From positions 62,001 through 126,000 of the forward strand of contig WGMW01000040.1 of the NCBI GenBank assembly GCA_016124845.1: a stretch of 64,000 nt of DNA, given 5' to 3'. The notes beneath the pieces are model-generated. The model did no database searches. It saw nothing but the letters and a program-made list of their open reading frames with translations, and was not told the DNA's origin. Positions 52,953 to 61,342 of this stretch are shown here, in pieces. Every line of letters begins with the position of its first letter. The first letter of the stretch is position 1. A program made the translations under genes and the position numbers. The DNA comes from Flavobacteriales bacterium. Its GTDB lineage: Bacteria > Bacteroidota > Bacteroidia > UBA10329.

Positions 52953-54239
52953 TTACCCAACCTTCACCGCCTCCATCTTCTGGCGAATCTCACCGAGACA
53001 TAGATTGCCGATGCTTCCTTCGTGCGTGTGGTGCACATCTCGGTTAGGGATGAATGTTCCATCGTTCACTTCCTTGCCCAATTGCTGGTAAGCCGTACGG
53101 AATGGCATTCCTTTTAGCACGAGTTCGTGCAGCGATTCCACCGTGTACATGGCATCGTAGATCGGCAACCCAACAATTTCGGGCTGCACCTGAATATGTT
53201 TCAGCATGAAAGTGGCCACCTCCAAATTGTCGATGGTGGTCTCGATGCTTTCCATGAAAACACCTTTCAGCTCCTGAAAATCGCGGTGATAACCGCTGAT
53301 CAGATTGGCCGTGAGCAACGTCAAATGTGCCGTTGACTGCTGTACCGAATTGCACCGCGCACGCATCACCTCGAACACGTCTGGATTCTGCTTGTGCGGC
53401 ATAATGCTCGAACCTGTTGTCAGCTCCTTCGGGAACGTAACGAACCCGAAATTCTGGCTCATGTAAAGACAGATGTCATCCGCCAATTTGCCAAGCGTGG
53501 CCGAAATACTCGACAAAGCAAAACTTACCGATTTCTCCAATCTGCCGCGTGACATCTGTGCCCCCACGCTGTTGTAACGCATGGTTCCGAAACCAAGCAG
53601 TTCGGTTGTCAATGTGCGGTTGATAGGAAATGAGGAACCATAACCCGCAGCCGAACCCAACGGATTCTGATCAGCCATTCGGTAAGCCGCTTGCAGCAGC
53701 AACATATCATCCACCAAACTTTCGGCATACGCGCTGAACCACAGTCCGAAAGAGGACGGCATGGCCACTTGCATATGGGTGTAACCTGGCAACAGACGGT
53801 CTTTGTGTTCTTCGGCCAATTCCATCAATTGGTCAAATAGTGTGATGACGGCCTCGCTAATGACCACCACACTGGCCTTCGCATACAGGTGAAGATCCGT
53901 GAGCACTTGGTCGTTCCGCGAACGTGCGGTATGGATTTTACGCCCTGCGTCTCCGCATTTTTCGGTCAACAGGTGTTCCAGCCAACTGTGCACGTCTTCA
54001 AACTCCTCCCCGATGGTCAAACCCTCGGTTTCCCATTGCTTTTGCAGCTCATCCAGCGCAACAGCAAGCGCATTCCATTCCTCCGCAGAAAGCAACCCGA
54101 TCTGATGCAGCATGGCAGCGTGTGCGCGGTTGGTCTGAATATCGAACGGAATGAGGCGCTGATCCCATTCGCGGTCGTTGCCCACCGTGTAGCGCTCCAC
54201 CAAATTGTTTACCGTGTATCCTTTGTCCCAGAGTTTCAT
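52953..54239 (-). CDS. argH: Argininosuccinate lyase
   Basis: A 428-residue enzyme of the fumarase/aspartase superfamily that splits argininosuccinate to arginine and fumarate, the last step of arginine synthesis. Conserved blocks are HSWLEHLLTEKCGDAGRKIH, TARSRNDQV, HMQVAMPSSFGLWFSAY and the signature GSSIMPHKQNPDVFE with its catalytic Ser. It is the last gene of the arginine operon, overlapping argE by four bases. Confidence 0.95.
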   Translation of the reverse strand: MKLWDKGYTVNNLVERYTVGNDREWDQRLIPFDIQTNRAHAAMLHQIGLLSAEEWNALAVALDELQKQWETEGLTIGEEFEDVHSWLEHLLTEKCGDAGRKIHTARSRNDQVLTDLHLYAKASVVVISEAVITLFDQLMELAEEHKDRLLPGYTHMQVAMPSSFGLWFSAYAESLVDDMLLLQAAYRMADQNPLGSAAGYGSSFPINRTLTTELLGFGTMRYNSVGAQMSRGRLEKSVSFALSSISATLGKLADDICLYMSQNFGFVTFPKELTTGSSIMPHKQNPDVFEVMRARCNSVQQSTAHLTLLTANLISGYHRDFQELKGVFMESIETTIDNLEVATFMLKHIQVQPEIVGLPIYDAMYTVESLHELVLKGMPFRTAYQQLGKEVNDGTFIPNRDVHHTHEGSIGNLCLGEIRQKMEAVKVG

Positions 54240-55324
54240 TTCCGTGAGTTTAGCAGTTCGAAATAGGCGTCCAGCAGCTGTTGGTAGCCGCTCAATCCGT
54301 CATTCAATTCCTGTAAAGTGATGTATTCATCGGGGCGGTGCGAACGCTCGGTTTCGCCTGGTCCCATTTTAAATGATGGTCCGTTGAGCAACGCCTGATC
54401 GGAAAGCGTTGGCGAACCATAGGGTTTTCTTCCAAGCTCTATGGCGCATTTCACCACCGGATGATCGGCAGGAATGGCCGAAGACCGCAAGCGGAACGAA
54501 CGCGCGGTGAGCGTTGCCCGGAGTTCCGATTGAAGTCGTTCGAAAACCTCCTCAAGCGTGTAAAGCTCGTTCGCACGAACATCCAGCACGTAACTGCATT
54601 CCGCAGGAACCACGTTATGCTGAGAACCCGCGTTCACCTGCGTCATGGTCACTTTCACAGGGCCAAGAAATTCTGAAACACGCTCAAATGCCAATGTTTT
54701 CAGCTTCGCGATGTCATCCGCCAAATGGTAAATGGCCATGTCATCTTTGATGTGAGCCGCGTGTCCAGCCGTTCCCGTCAGCACAGCATCAATCACCAAA
54801 AGACCTTTTTCGGCAATGGCAGGCTGCATGCTTGTCGGTTCACCGACCATCGCCCAATCCCATTTTGGAAGGTCGTTGCGCAGCAATTGCATGCCTCCTG
54901 AACCTGAGTTTTCTTCCTCAGCCGAAATGGCCATGCACAGATTCACAGGCAGATTCTCCTTCGCATGAAAATGCAGAAACGTGTGCAGCAACGTGACCAA
55001 AGAAGCTCCTGCATCGTTGCTTCCCAACCCGAAGAGTTTTCCGTCCTCCACCGCACCATCAAAAGGATTGCGAGTGTAGGCCGCATTCGGTTTTACCGTG
55101 TCGATGTGCGAATTGAGCAGCACCGTAGGCAACGCTTCATTATAGTTCCGATTGACCATCCAGCGGTTGTTTCCCACGCTGTGGAACTCAATTCCGTGCG
55201 ACCGCAACCAAGCATCAACCACCGCCAACGCATCATTTTCCTGTCCAGAGAACGATGGTTTCTGGATGATCTCCGATAGCAGTTCGACCATGGAATTCAG
55301 ATATGGATGCTCCGAACAGCTCAT
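54236..55324 (-). CDS. argE: M20-family N-acylornithine deacylase
   Basis: A 362-residue zinc amidohydrolase that would release ornithine or citrulline from its N-acyl form. Motifs in order: NSHIDTVKP (His and Asp zinc ligands), GLGSNDAGAS, AISAEEENSGSGG (catalytic Glu pair), GTAGHAAH, and the final RSHRPDEYI with a zinc His. Its place between argB and argH, with a carbamoyltransferase that acts on acylornithine, suggests that it acts on N-acylcitrulline. It overlaps both neighbours by four bases. Confidence 0.88.
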   Translation of the reverse strand: MSCSEHPYLNSMVELLSEIIQKPSFSGQENDALAVVDAWLRSHGIEFHSVGNNRWMVNRNYNEALPTVLLNSHIDTVKPNAAYTRNPFDGAVEDGKLFGLGSNDAGASLVTLLHTFLHFHAKENLPVNLCMAISAEEENSGSGGMQLLRNDLPKWDWAMVGEPTSMQPAIAEKGLLVIDAVLTGTAGHAAHIKDDMAIYHLADDIAKLKTLAFERVSEFLGPVKVTMTQVNAGSQHNVVPAECSYVLDVRANELYTLEEVFERLQSELRATLTARSFRLRSSAIPADHPVVKCAIELGRKPYGSPTLSDQALLNGPSFKMGPGETERSHRPDEYITLQELNDGLSGYQQLLDAYFELLNSRK

Positions 55325-56088
55325 GCTTTGATCACTGTTCCGCCTGTTTGCCAGTTTTCGGGATGGGTGATTCTCACGGATGAAACACCTGCCTTTAACG
55401 CCTCAAACGCAGTATGAAGTTTAGGAAGCATTCCCGAATGAAACTGCCCCGAAGCTTTGCCTTGCTCATACATGGAATGCGTGAGTTCAGCAATCACAGA
55501 ACTGTCGTCCTTATCATCAGCCAGAACACCGGGTTTTTCAAACAGATATGTGAGTGAAACGTCAAATTCAGCCGTCATGGCTTTGGCCACACTGGCCGCG
55601 ATGGTGTCGGCATTCGTGTTCAACAATTGACCGTTTCCGTCATGTGTGATGGCGCAGCAAACGGGTGTTTGCCCATTTTTTAGAAGCTGCGAAAAGAAGG
55701 CTGCATTCACCGTTTTGACATCACCAACCCAACCGAAATCGTGCTCCAAAACAGGGCGTTTTTCTGATAGAATACTGGTTCCATCAGCTCCGCTGAGACC
55801 AATTGCATTTCGGCCGCAGGCCTGAAGCCAGGCCACCAGCTGTTTATTCATCAGCCCAGCGTAAACCATCACGGCAACTTCGAGGTCGAGGTCGGTGGTT
55901 ATTCTTCTACCATCCACCATTTTGGGTGTTCCGCCCAAGGCTTCGGTTACTTGCGAAGCACGGTTTCCTCCACCATGCACAAGTACAAGCGGATGCGAAA
56001 GTTCGGCCAATTCACGAAGCAAAGCCTTCCATCGTGGCGCATCTTCCAGCAGTTTTCCACCAGCTTTTATGACCAGCAGTTTATCCAC
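55321..56088 (-). CDS. argB: N-acetyl(acyl)glutamate kinase
   Basis: A 255-residue amino-acid-kinase-fold enzyme that phosphorylates N-acylglutamate. Motifs: VIKAGGKLLED (ATP loop), LVLVHGGGNRASQV (substrate glycines), VDGRRITTDLDLEVAVMVYA and the later LNTNADTIAASVAKA. Because the pathway's carbamoyltransferase resembles the succinylornithine type, the natural substrate could be N-succinyl- rather than N-acetylglutamate. It overlaps the carbamoyltransferase gene by eight bases. Confidence 0.92.
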   Translation of the reverse strand: MDKLLVIKAGGKLLEDAPRWKALLRELAELSHPLVLVHGGGNRASQVTEALGGTPKMVDGRRITTDLDLEVAVMVYAGLMNKQLVAWLQACGRNAIGLSGADGTSILSEKRPVLEHDFGWVGDVKTVNAAFFSQLLKNGQTPVCCAITHDGNGQLLNTNADTIAASVAKAMTAEFDVSLTYLFEKPGVLADDKDDSSVIAELTHSMYEQGKASGQFHSGMLPKLHTAFEALKAGVSSVRITHPENWQTGGTVIKA

Positions 56089-57028
56089 CTTGAAGCAATT
56101 TGTAGAGTGCCACTTGCGCGCTGATCACGCGATTTGCAGCCTGCATGATGACCAAACTCTGCGGACTGTCGAGCACGGAATCAGACACAACTACATTTCT
56201 GCGCACAGGCAAACAGTGCATGAAACCACCGTTGTCGGTCAGCGCCATTTGTTCTGAAGTGATCTGCCAATCGGTCAGTTCGGGTGCGGTTTTCCCGTAC
56301 GGTTCGTAAGCCGACCAGTTTTTCGCATACACGAAATCTGCTCCAGACAAAGCCGCCTTTTGATCATGTGTGACGGTTACGCCTCCCATGAATTCGGGCG
56401 CGAGTTCAAATCCTTCGGGATGCGTGACGACCAATTCCACATCGGCCTGTTTCATCCACTCCACAAACGAATTTGGAACCGCTTGCGGCAATCGCCTTGG
56501 ATGCGGAGCCCATGTGAGCACCACTTTCGGTCGTGGCTTGGTAGCCAAACTCCGAACCGTGATGAGATCCGCAAACGATTGCAACGGATGGCGTGTGGCA
56601 CTTTCCAAAGAAAGAATCGGAACCGTTGCGTACTTCTTGAACGCTTCCAACACAGGTTCGGCATAATCCGCAGCGCGGTCCTCCAAACTTGGAAACGAAC
56701 GCACCCCAATCACATCGCAGTATTGCGACAAAACCTGCGCGGCCTCTTTCACGTGCTCCTGCGCATTGCCGTTCATCACAGCTCCATCCTCCATTTCCAG
56801 CTGCCAGCCGTCCTTATCGAGGTTCATCACCATCACATTCATGCCCAGCTGATAAGCGGCTTTCTGCGTGCTCATCCGAGTTCTGAGACTCGGATTCAGG
56901 AACAGCAATCCAAGGATCTTTCCCTTTCCAGCTTCGCTGAAATGAAACGGATCTTTTTGGAACAGATCAGCCAGCGAAAGCCATTCGTTCATATCATCGA
57001 CATCATGTACAGATGTGAAATGCTTCAT
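56081..57028 (-). CDS. argF': N-acyl-L-ornithine carbamoyltransferase (SOTCase/AOTCase type)
   Basis: A 315-residue transcarbamylase that acts on N-acylated ornithine, as in Bacteroides fragilis. It has LNPSLRTRMSTQKAA (carbamoyl-phosphate site), TRHPLQSFADLITV (HPxQ), WAPHPRRLPQAVPNSF and HCLPVRRN. It aligns without gaps over its N-terminal part to my memory of the B. fragilis succinylornithine enzyme. The residue said to decide between succinyl (Pro90) and acetyl (Glu92 in Xanthomonas) substrates is Gln90 here (MNGNAQEHV), so specificity is open. It overlaps argD by four bases and argB by eight. Confidence 0.92.
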   Translation of the reverse strand: MKHFTSVHDVDDMNEWLSLADLFQKDPFHFSEAGKGKILGLLFLNPSLRTRMSTQKAAYQLGMNVMVMNLDKDGWQLEMEDGAVMNGNAQEHVKEAAQVLSQYCDVIGVRSFPSLEDRAADYAEPVLEAFKKYATVPILSLESATRHPLQSFADLITVRSLATKPRPKVVLTWAPHPRRLPQAVPNSFVEWMKQADVELVVTHPEGFELAPEFMGGVTVTHDQKAALSGADFVYAKNWSAYEPYGKTAPELTDWQITSEQMALTDNGGFMHCLPVRRNVVVSDSVLDSPQSLVIMQAANRVISAQVALYKLLQGG

Positions 57029-58152
57029 TGCAAACAGGATTTCAGTGCGGCAAAAAACCGCGTGAGTTCTTCTTTGGTGACCGAAAGCGGTGGCAGAATG
57101 CGCAGCACTTTCGGGTCGTTGGCGCTCCCCGTGAAAATGTGGTGTTCAAAAAGCAGCTTTTTGCGCAATTCGCCCACAGGGAAATCGAACGCCAGACCAA
57201 GCATCAAACCTCGTCCTTTCGGCTTTGCCGGAATTTGATGCGCGCTGATCTGCTGCACGAACCACTCACCCAACGCTTCAGCGTGAGCAACCAGTTTCTC
57301 TTCTTCGAGCACATCCAAAACAGCCGATCCGCCTGCACATGCCAAATGATTTCCACCGAACGTGGTTCCCAACATACCATGCTTTGCAGGGATTTCGGGA
57401 TGGATGAGAATGCCTCCGATCGGAAATCCATTGCCCATTCCTTTTGCCATGCTGATGATGTCGGGTTGGATGCCATGATGCTGAAACGCGAAGAATTTCC
57501 CCGTTCGACCATAGCCTGCCTGCACTTCATCGGCAATCAGTAGCGTTCCTGTTTCGCGGCACGCTTTTTCAACCTCTTGGATGAACGTGGTTTCGACCTG
57601 GTCGAGACCGCCCACGCCCTGCACACATTCTACAATCACAGCCGCCACATCTTGCGACTGCAACGCGTTTTTCACGGATCCCAGATCATTCAGCGGACAG
57701 AAAACAACTTCGTGCTGCGCATTGAGCGGAGCAACAATCGAGGGATTGTCGGTTGTCGCAACCGCAGCGGAAGTGCGTCCGTGAAAACTTCCTTTGAAAG
57801 CAAGAATCTTCTTCCGACCCGTTTGAAAAGAGGCGAGTTTCAGCGCATTCTCATTGGCCTCAGCTCCCGAATTGCACAGGAACAATTGATATCCTGTGCA
57901 ACCTGAAAGTGCTTCCAGCTTTGACGCAAGTTCCTCTTGCAGCGGATTCTTTACCGCGTTGGAATAGAATCCCAACTTGGCCACCTGCTGCTGAATGCGC
58001 TCCACGTAATGCGGATGCGAATGACCGATGGAGATCACGGCATGACCTCCATACAGATCTAAATATTCCTGTCCCTTGGAGTCGAAAACCTTGCAGCCTT
58101 CGGCCCGTTCGGGCGTGATATTGTAAAGCGGATAAACGTCAAAAAGTGGCAT
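57025..58152 (-). CDS. argD: N-acylornithine aminotransferase
   Basis: A 375-residue PLP-dependent class III aminotransferase that converts N-acylglutamate semialdehyde to N-acylornithine. Family blocks: YLDLYGGHAVISIGHSHP, FLCNSGAEANENALKLA, FKGSFHGRTSAAVATT, LIADEVQAGYGRTG and SMAKGMGNGFPIGG, whose Lys binds PLP. It shares one base with the argC stop (TGATG) and overlaps the carbamoyltransferase gene by four bases. Confidence 0.94.
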   Translation of the reverse strand: MPLFDVYPLYNITPERAEGCKVFDSKGQEYLDLYGGHAVISIGHSHPHYVERIQQQVAKLGFYSNAVKNPLQEELASKLEALSGCTGYQLFLCNSGAEANENALKLASFQTGRKKILAFKGSFHGRTSAAVATTDNPSIVAPLNAQHEVVFCPLNDLGSVKNALQSQDVAAVIVECVQGVGGLDQVETTFIQEVEKACRETGTLLIADEVQAGYGRTGKFFAFQHHGIQPDIISMAKGMGNGFPIGGILIHPEIPAKHGMLGTTFGGNHLACAGGSAVLDVLEEEKLVAHAEALGEWFVQQISAHQIPAKPKGRGLMLGLAFDFPVGELRKKLLFEHHIFTGSANDPKVLRILPPLSVTKEELTRFFAALKSCLQ

Positions 58153-59120
58153 CAGAAAGCAATTGAGCGAAGGTTCAACCCTGTGGTTTCGGCCAACCCG
58201 AAAATGCGGTTCATGTTCTGAACTGCTTGGCCTGCCGCACCTTTCAAAAGGTTATCGATGATGCTGGTAACCAGCAGTTTGCCATCAATGACCTGAACTT
58301 GAATCAAGCAATAATTGGTACCGACAACTTGTTTCAATTCGATGGTTTCGTCCGAAACATGAACGAACGGTTTGTCGCGGTAGAAATCCTGGTAAAGTTT
58401 CTTTGCTTCCACCTCATTCAAACTTGTTGCCGAGTAAACGCTGGCGAAAATGCCACGGGCAAAATCGCCTTTCACCGGTAGAAATGACACTTCGGGCAAT
58501 TCGGCCTGACCAGCATTCTGCCACGTCTCCCCTATCTCTGCCAAATGCTGATGCGAGAACGGTTTGTAAATGCTCAGGTTATTGAGCCTGCGGCTGAAGT
58601 GCGAGTAATCGTTGAGCGATGCGCCCGCGCCTGTCGAACCCGTGATGGCGTGAACGTGAATGGAATCTGTGAGCAAACCTTCGGAAGCCATCGGCAAAAG
58701 TGCCAACTCAATGGCCGTGGCGAAACAGCCCGGATTGGCAATATTCATTCCCGTTTCCTGAGGAAGTTCAGCCAAACCGTACGTGAATTCACGTTCACCG
58801 AACTGCGAATCTTGCTTCAGGCGGAAATCGCTTCCGAGGTCGATGACACTTACTTCTTTCGGCAGCGGATGTTCCTCCAAAAACTTCCGAGAAAGTCCGT
58901 GACCCAAACACAGAAAAACCACATTCACATCGGTTGAAACCTTATCGGTGAATCGCCATTCCGGTTGGTAAAACAGATCGCGGTGTACAGAAGAAACCGC
59001 TTCGCCCGGCTTCGAATGACTGTAGGTGAACGCCACCTCCACTTCGGGATGATTTCCCAGAATTCGGAGCAGTTCGCCTGCCACGTATCCTGTTCCGCCC
59101 GCTATGCCAACTTTGATCAT
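58152..59120 (-). CDS. argC: N-acetyl(acyl)-gamma-glutamyl-phosphate reductase
   Basis: A 322-residue NADPH enzyme that reduces acylglutamyl phosphate to the semialdehyde. ATG 59120 gives MIKVGIAGGTGYVAGELLRI, the usual start; a longer frame from 59213 lies inside argG. NPGCFATAIELALLP carries the active-site Cys, and HAITGSTGAGASLNDYSHF and HQHLAEI are conserved. It overlaps argG by four bases. Confidence 0.95.
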   Translation of the reverse strand: MIKVGIAGGTGYVAGELLRILGNHPEVEVAFTYSHSKPGEAVSSVHRDLFYQPEWRFTDKVSTDVNVVFLCLGHGLSRKFLEEHPLPKEVSVIDLGSDFRLKQDSQFGEREFTYGLAELPQETGMNIANPGCFATAIELALLPMASEGLLTDSIHVHAITGSTGAGASLNDYSHFSRRLNNLSIYKPFSHQHLAEIGETWQNAGQAELPEVSFLPVKGDFARGIFASVYSATSLNEVEAKKLYQDFYRDKPFVHVSDETIELKQVVGTNYCLIQVQVIDGKLLVTSIIDNLLKGAAGQAVQNMNRIFGLAETTGLNLRSIAF

Positions 59121-60322
59121 CCTTCTTTGCTGTTGTCCTGTTGAACGGTTCGGTGCAAACGCAACGAAGTGCTGATCACCTTCGTGAATCCTTTCACATC
59201 CTCGCCCGTCCACTTTTCGTTCATTTCGCCATACGTCCCGAAGCTGCTTTGCATCAGATCGAAAGACGAACGGATGCCGTCAACTGAGAATCGATACGGC
59301 AAAAGCGTCACGATCACTTCGCCTGTCACGGTCTTCTGCGTGTCTTCCAAGAACGTCTCAATGTTGCGCATCACAGGCTCAAAGTACTGACTTTCGTGCA
59401 GGAACATTCCGTACCAATCGCCCAACTGCTGTTTCCAATGCAGTTGCCATTTGCTCAGTGTGTGCTTCTCCAAAAGATGGTGCGCCTTGATGATGACCAA
59501 CGGTGCAGCCGCCTCGAAACCAACACGACCTTTGATGCCGATAATGGTATCTCCAACATGCACATCGCGGCCAATGCCATAACCAGCCGCCATTTCCTCC
59601 AGCGCATTGATGGCTGAGACCGGATCCATTTCGGTTCCGTTCAATCCTGTCAATTGCCCTTCGGTGAATTGCAGCGTAACCTCCAGCGGTTCGGTTTTGG
59701 TAACGGGCGTTGGATAGGCCGATTCTGGCAATGGTTTGTCCGAAGTGAGCGTTTCCGCGCCACCCACACTCGTTCCCCATAAACCTTTATTGATGGAATA
59801 CTGCGCTTTGGTCCAATCGAGTTCGATGCCAGCTTCTTTCAAGTAATCGATCTCCTGTTGGCGACTCAATTTCAGATCACGGATCGGAGTGATGATCTCG
59901 GTCCCAGGCAACAAAAGCCCGAAAGCAAGATCGAAACGCACTTGGTCGTTTCCTGCGCCTGTACTCCCGTGCGCAATCGCATCGGCATTGATAGATGCCG
60001 CAAATTCTGCCAACGCAATGGCCTGATAAACGCGCTCGGCACTTACCGACAACGGATAGGTGTTGTTCTTGAGCACGTTTCCGTAGATCAGATATCGGAT
60101 GATGCGCTGATAGTAATCGTTGGTGCGTTCCAACACGCGGAATGAATCAACTCCTGCCAAGTCTGCGCGCTTTTCGATGCGTGTTTTCTCCTCTTCGGAA
60201 ATACCACCAGTATCAACCAATGCGGCATGCACTTCCATGCCTTTTTCAATGGTCAAGTACTTGGCGCAGAAAGTGGTGTCCAAACCACCGCTGAACGCCA
60301 GTACGACTTTCTTCTTTGTCAT
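59117..60322 (-). CDS. argG: Argininosuccinate synthase
   Basis: A 401-residue ATP-dependent ligase that joins citrulline and aspartate. The ATP motif VVLAFSGGLDTTFCAKYL is at the N-terminus, and HGSTGAGNDQVRFDLAF, SINKGLWGTSVGGAETL and GIKGRVGFEAAA follow. The argininosuccinate synthase fold is full length. It overlaps the upstream GNAT gene by four bases. Confidence 0.96.
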   Translation of the reverse strand: MTKKKVVLAFSGGLDTTFCAKYLTIEKGMEVHAALVDTGGISEEEKTRIEKRADLAGVDSFRVLERTNDYYQRIIRYLIYGNVLKNNTYPLSVSAERVYQAIALAEFAASINADAIAHGSTGAGNDQVRFDLAFGLLLPGTEIITPIRDLKLSRQQEIDYLKEAGIELDWTKAQYSINKGLWGTSVGGAETLTSDKPLPESAYPTPVTKTEPLEVTLQFTEGQLTGLNGTEMDPVSAINALEEMAAGYGIGRDVHVGDTIIGIKGRVGFEAAAPLVIIKAHHLLEKHTLSKWQLHWKQQLGDWYGMFLHESQYFEPVMRNIETFLEDTQKTVTGEVIVTLLPYRFSVDGIRSSFDLMQSSFGTYGEMNEKWTGEDVKGFTKVISTSLRLHRTVQQDNSKEG

Positions 60323-60999
60323 TTGCTTTCAGTTTGTGTTGCCTGTTTCAACGCAGGCTTAAGTGATGGAAATGATGGGATGAGATTCTGAAGTCGTTTT
60401 CCTCGTTCCACCATGAATTTCTTGAAACCTGCCCAACGTTGAACCTTGGTTTCTACCACAGGTTGACTTACCGTTTTTTCCATGTACATCATACCTGTGC
60501 ACATACACATGGTGCGGTTCGTTCGCTGCAATACGTCAAAGTTCACACAGCTTTGGCAGCCTTTCCAAAATGCCTCATCCTGAGTGAGTTCTGAGAACGT
60601 GACAGGTTTGTAGCCGAGGTCTGAATTGATCTTCATCACCGCCAAACTGGTAGTAATTCCGAACAACTTTGCCTCGGGGAACATTTCTCGCGATAGCTTG
60701 AAAATGGCCGATTTGATCGCTCTTGCCAAACCTGTTTTACGATAATCGGGATGAACGATGAGCCCTGAATTGGCGACATACTTCTTGTCTTCCCAACTTT
60801 CAATGTAGCAAAAGCCGACCACGGAATCGCCATTCAAAGCAATGACCGCCTTCCCTTCAGACATCTTTTTCTGAACATATTCGGGTTCGCGTTTGGCAAT
60901 ACCTGTTCCTCTGACCTTGGCGGCCTCTTCCATCATTTGGCAGATGGTGAATGCAAATGGATGATGGCTAATGTCAGCCACCTTGACTTCATAATTCAT
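60319..60999 (-). CDS. GNAT N-acyltransferase heading the arginine operon (argA-like candidate)
   Basis: A 226-residue GNAT-fold protein starting MNYEVKVADISHH at ATG 60999; a start at 61050 adds 17 residues upstream of the recognisable domain. The acyl-CoA site is LIVHPDYRKTGLARAI (RxxGxA), preceded by VIALNGDSVVGFCYIE. A Cys cluster CxxC-x13-CxC (Cys148, Cys151, Cys165, Cys167) could bind metal. As first gene of a complete arginine operon that otherwise lacks an N-acylglutamate synthase, it is the best candidate for that step (acetyl- or succinyl-CoA as donor); this is inferred from context. Confidence 0.82.
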   Translation of the reverse strand: MNYEVKVADISHHPFAFTICQMMEEAAKVRGTGIAKREPEYVQKKMSEGKAVIALNGDSVVGFCYIESWEDKKYVANSGLIVHPDYRKTGLARAIKSAIFKLSREMFPEAKLFGITTSLAVMKINSDLGYKPVTFSELTQDEAFWKGCQSCVNFDVLQRTNRTMCMCTGMMYMEKTVSQPVVETKVQRWAGFKKFMVERGKRLQNLIPSFPSLKPALKQATQTESK

Positions 61000-61069
61000 G
61001 AAATACGAATGATTGTTTTGTTCAATTGGTGGAATGCGCACTGACCTCAACGGTCCAAGGAAGTGCGAC

Positions 61070-61189
61070 TCAGACCCTCAGAATGAAAAAGCGCGGGCAC
61101 GCGTTCTGCCGCCTCGCGCAAATGCCAGCTTCGCACTCATGAAGAAGTGCCAGAAACTGAATACCGTTCATATTGAACTCGTTTTGCAT
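61070..61189 (-). CDS. Possible leader peptide of the arginine operon
   Basis: A 39-codon frame that starts just after a TAATTTTG promoter box: MQNEFNMNGIQFLALLHECE, then AGICARRQNACPRFFILRV. Four arginines occur, two adjacent (AGG CGG at about codons 26-27). The 5' arm of a GC-rich terminator overlaps exactly these codons. A ribosome stalled there for lack of arginyl-tRNA would mask that arm and allow read-through into the operon. The enrichment in Arg is moderate, so the frame could be fortuitous. Confidence 0.5.
   Translation of the reverse strand: MQNEFNMNGIQFLALLHECEAGICARRQNACPRFFILRV
61086..61119 (-). terminator. Attenuator-type terminator in the arginine operon leader
   Basis: On the minus strand GCGCG (61119-61115) pairs with CGCGC (61095-61091) and GGC (61113-61111) with GCC (61098-61096), with one bulged A and a 12-base loop, then TTTTT (61090-61086). 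It lies between the leader promoter and the first structural gene, so unless suppressed it would stop transcription of the operon. Confidence 0.65.
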
Positions 61190-61193
61190 GGCG

Positions 61194-61201
61194 CAAAATT
61201 A
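61194..61201 (-). promoter_or_regulatory. -7 box (TAATTTTG) for the arginine operon
   Basis: An exact TAnnTTTG match on the minus strand, four bases before the leader frame ATG and about 195 bases before the first structural gene. An imperfect dyad ATGTTC-N8-GAACAT lies just upstream (61206-61225) and may be an operator. Confidence 0.55.
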
Positions 61202-61330
61202 AAAGATGTTCAATTTTCCGAACATGATTTTTAGCAATTGGAGCAGAATTAATTGAAGCTTAACCCAATACACCTGTATATCTGGCCAACGCAAAATGTC
61301 AGAACGCAAGAGTTCCATCACCGCGATTTC

Positions 61331-61338
61331 TACTTTTG
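61331..61338 (+). promoter_or_regulatory. -7 box (TACTTTTG) for the desaturase gene
   Basis: An exact TAnnTTTG match, four bases before the ATG at 61343, so the transcript is probably almost leaderless. It fixes the start at 61343, since the longer in-frame start at 61253 lies upstream of the promoter. Confidence 0.7.
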
Positions 61339-61342
61339 CACC

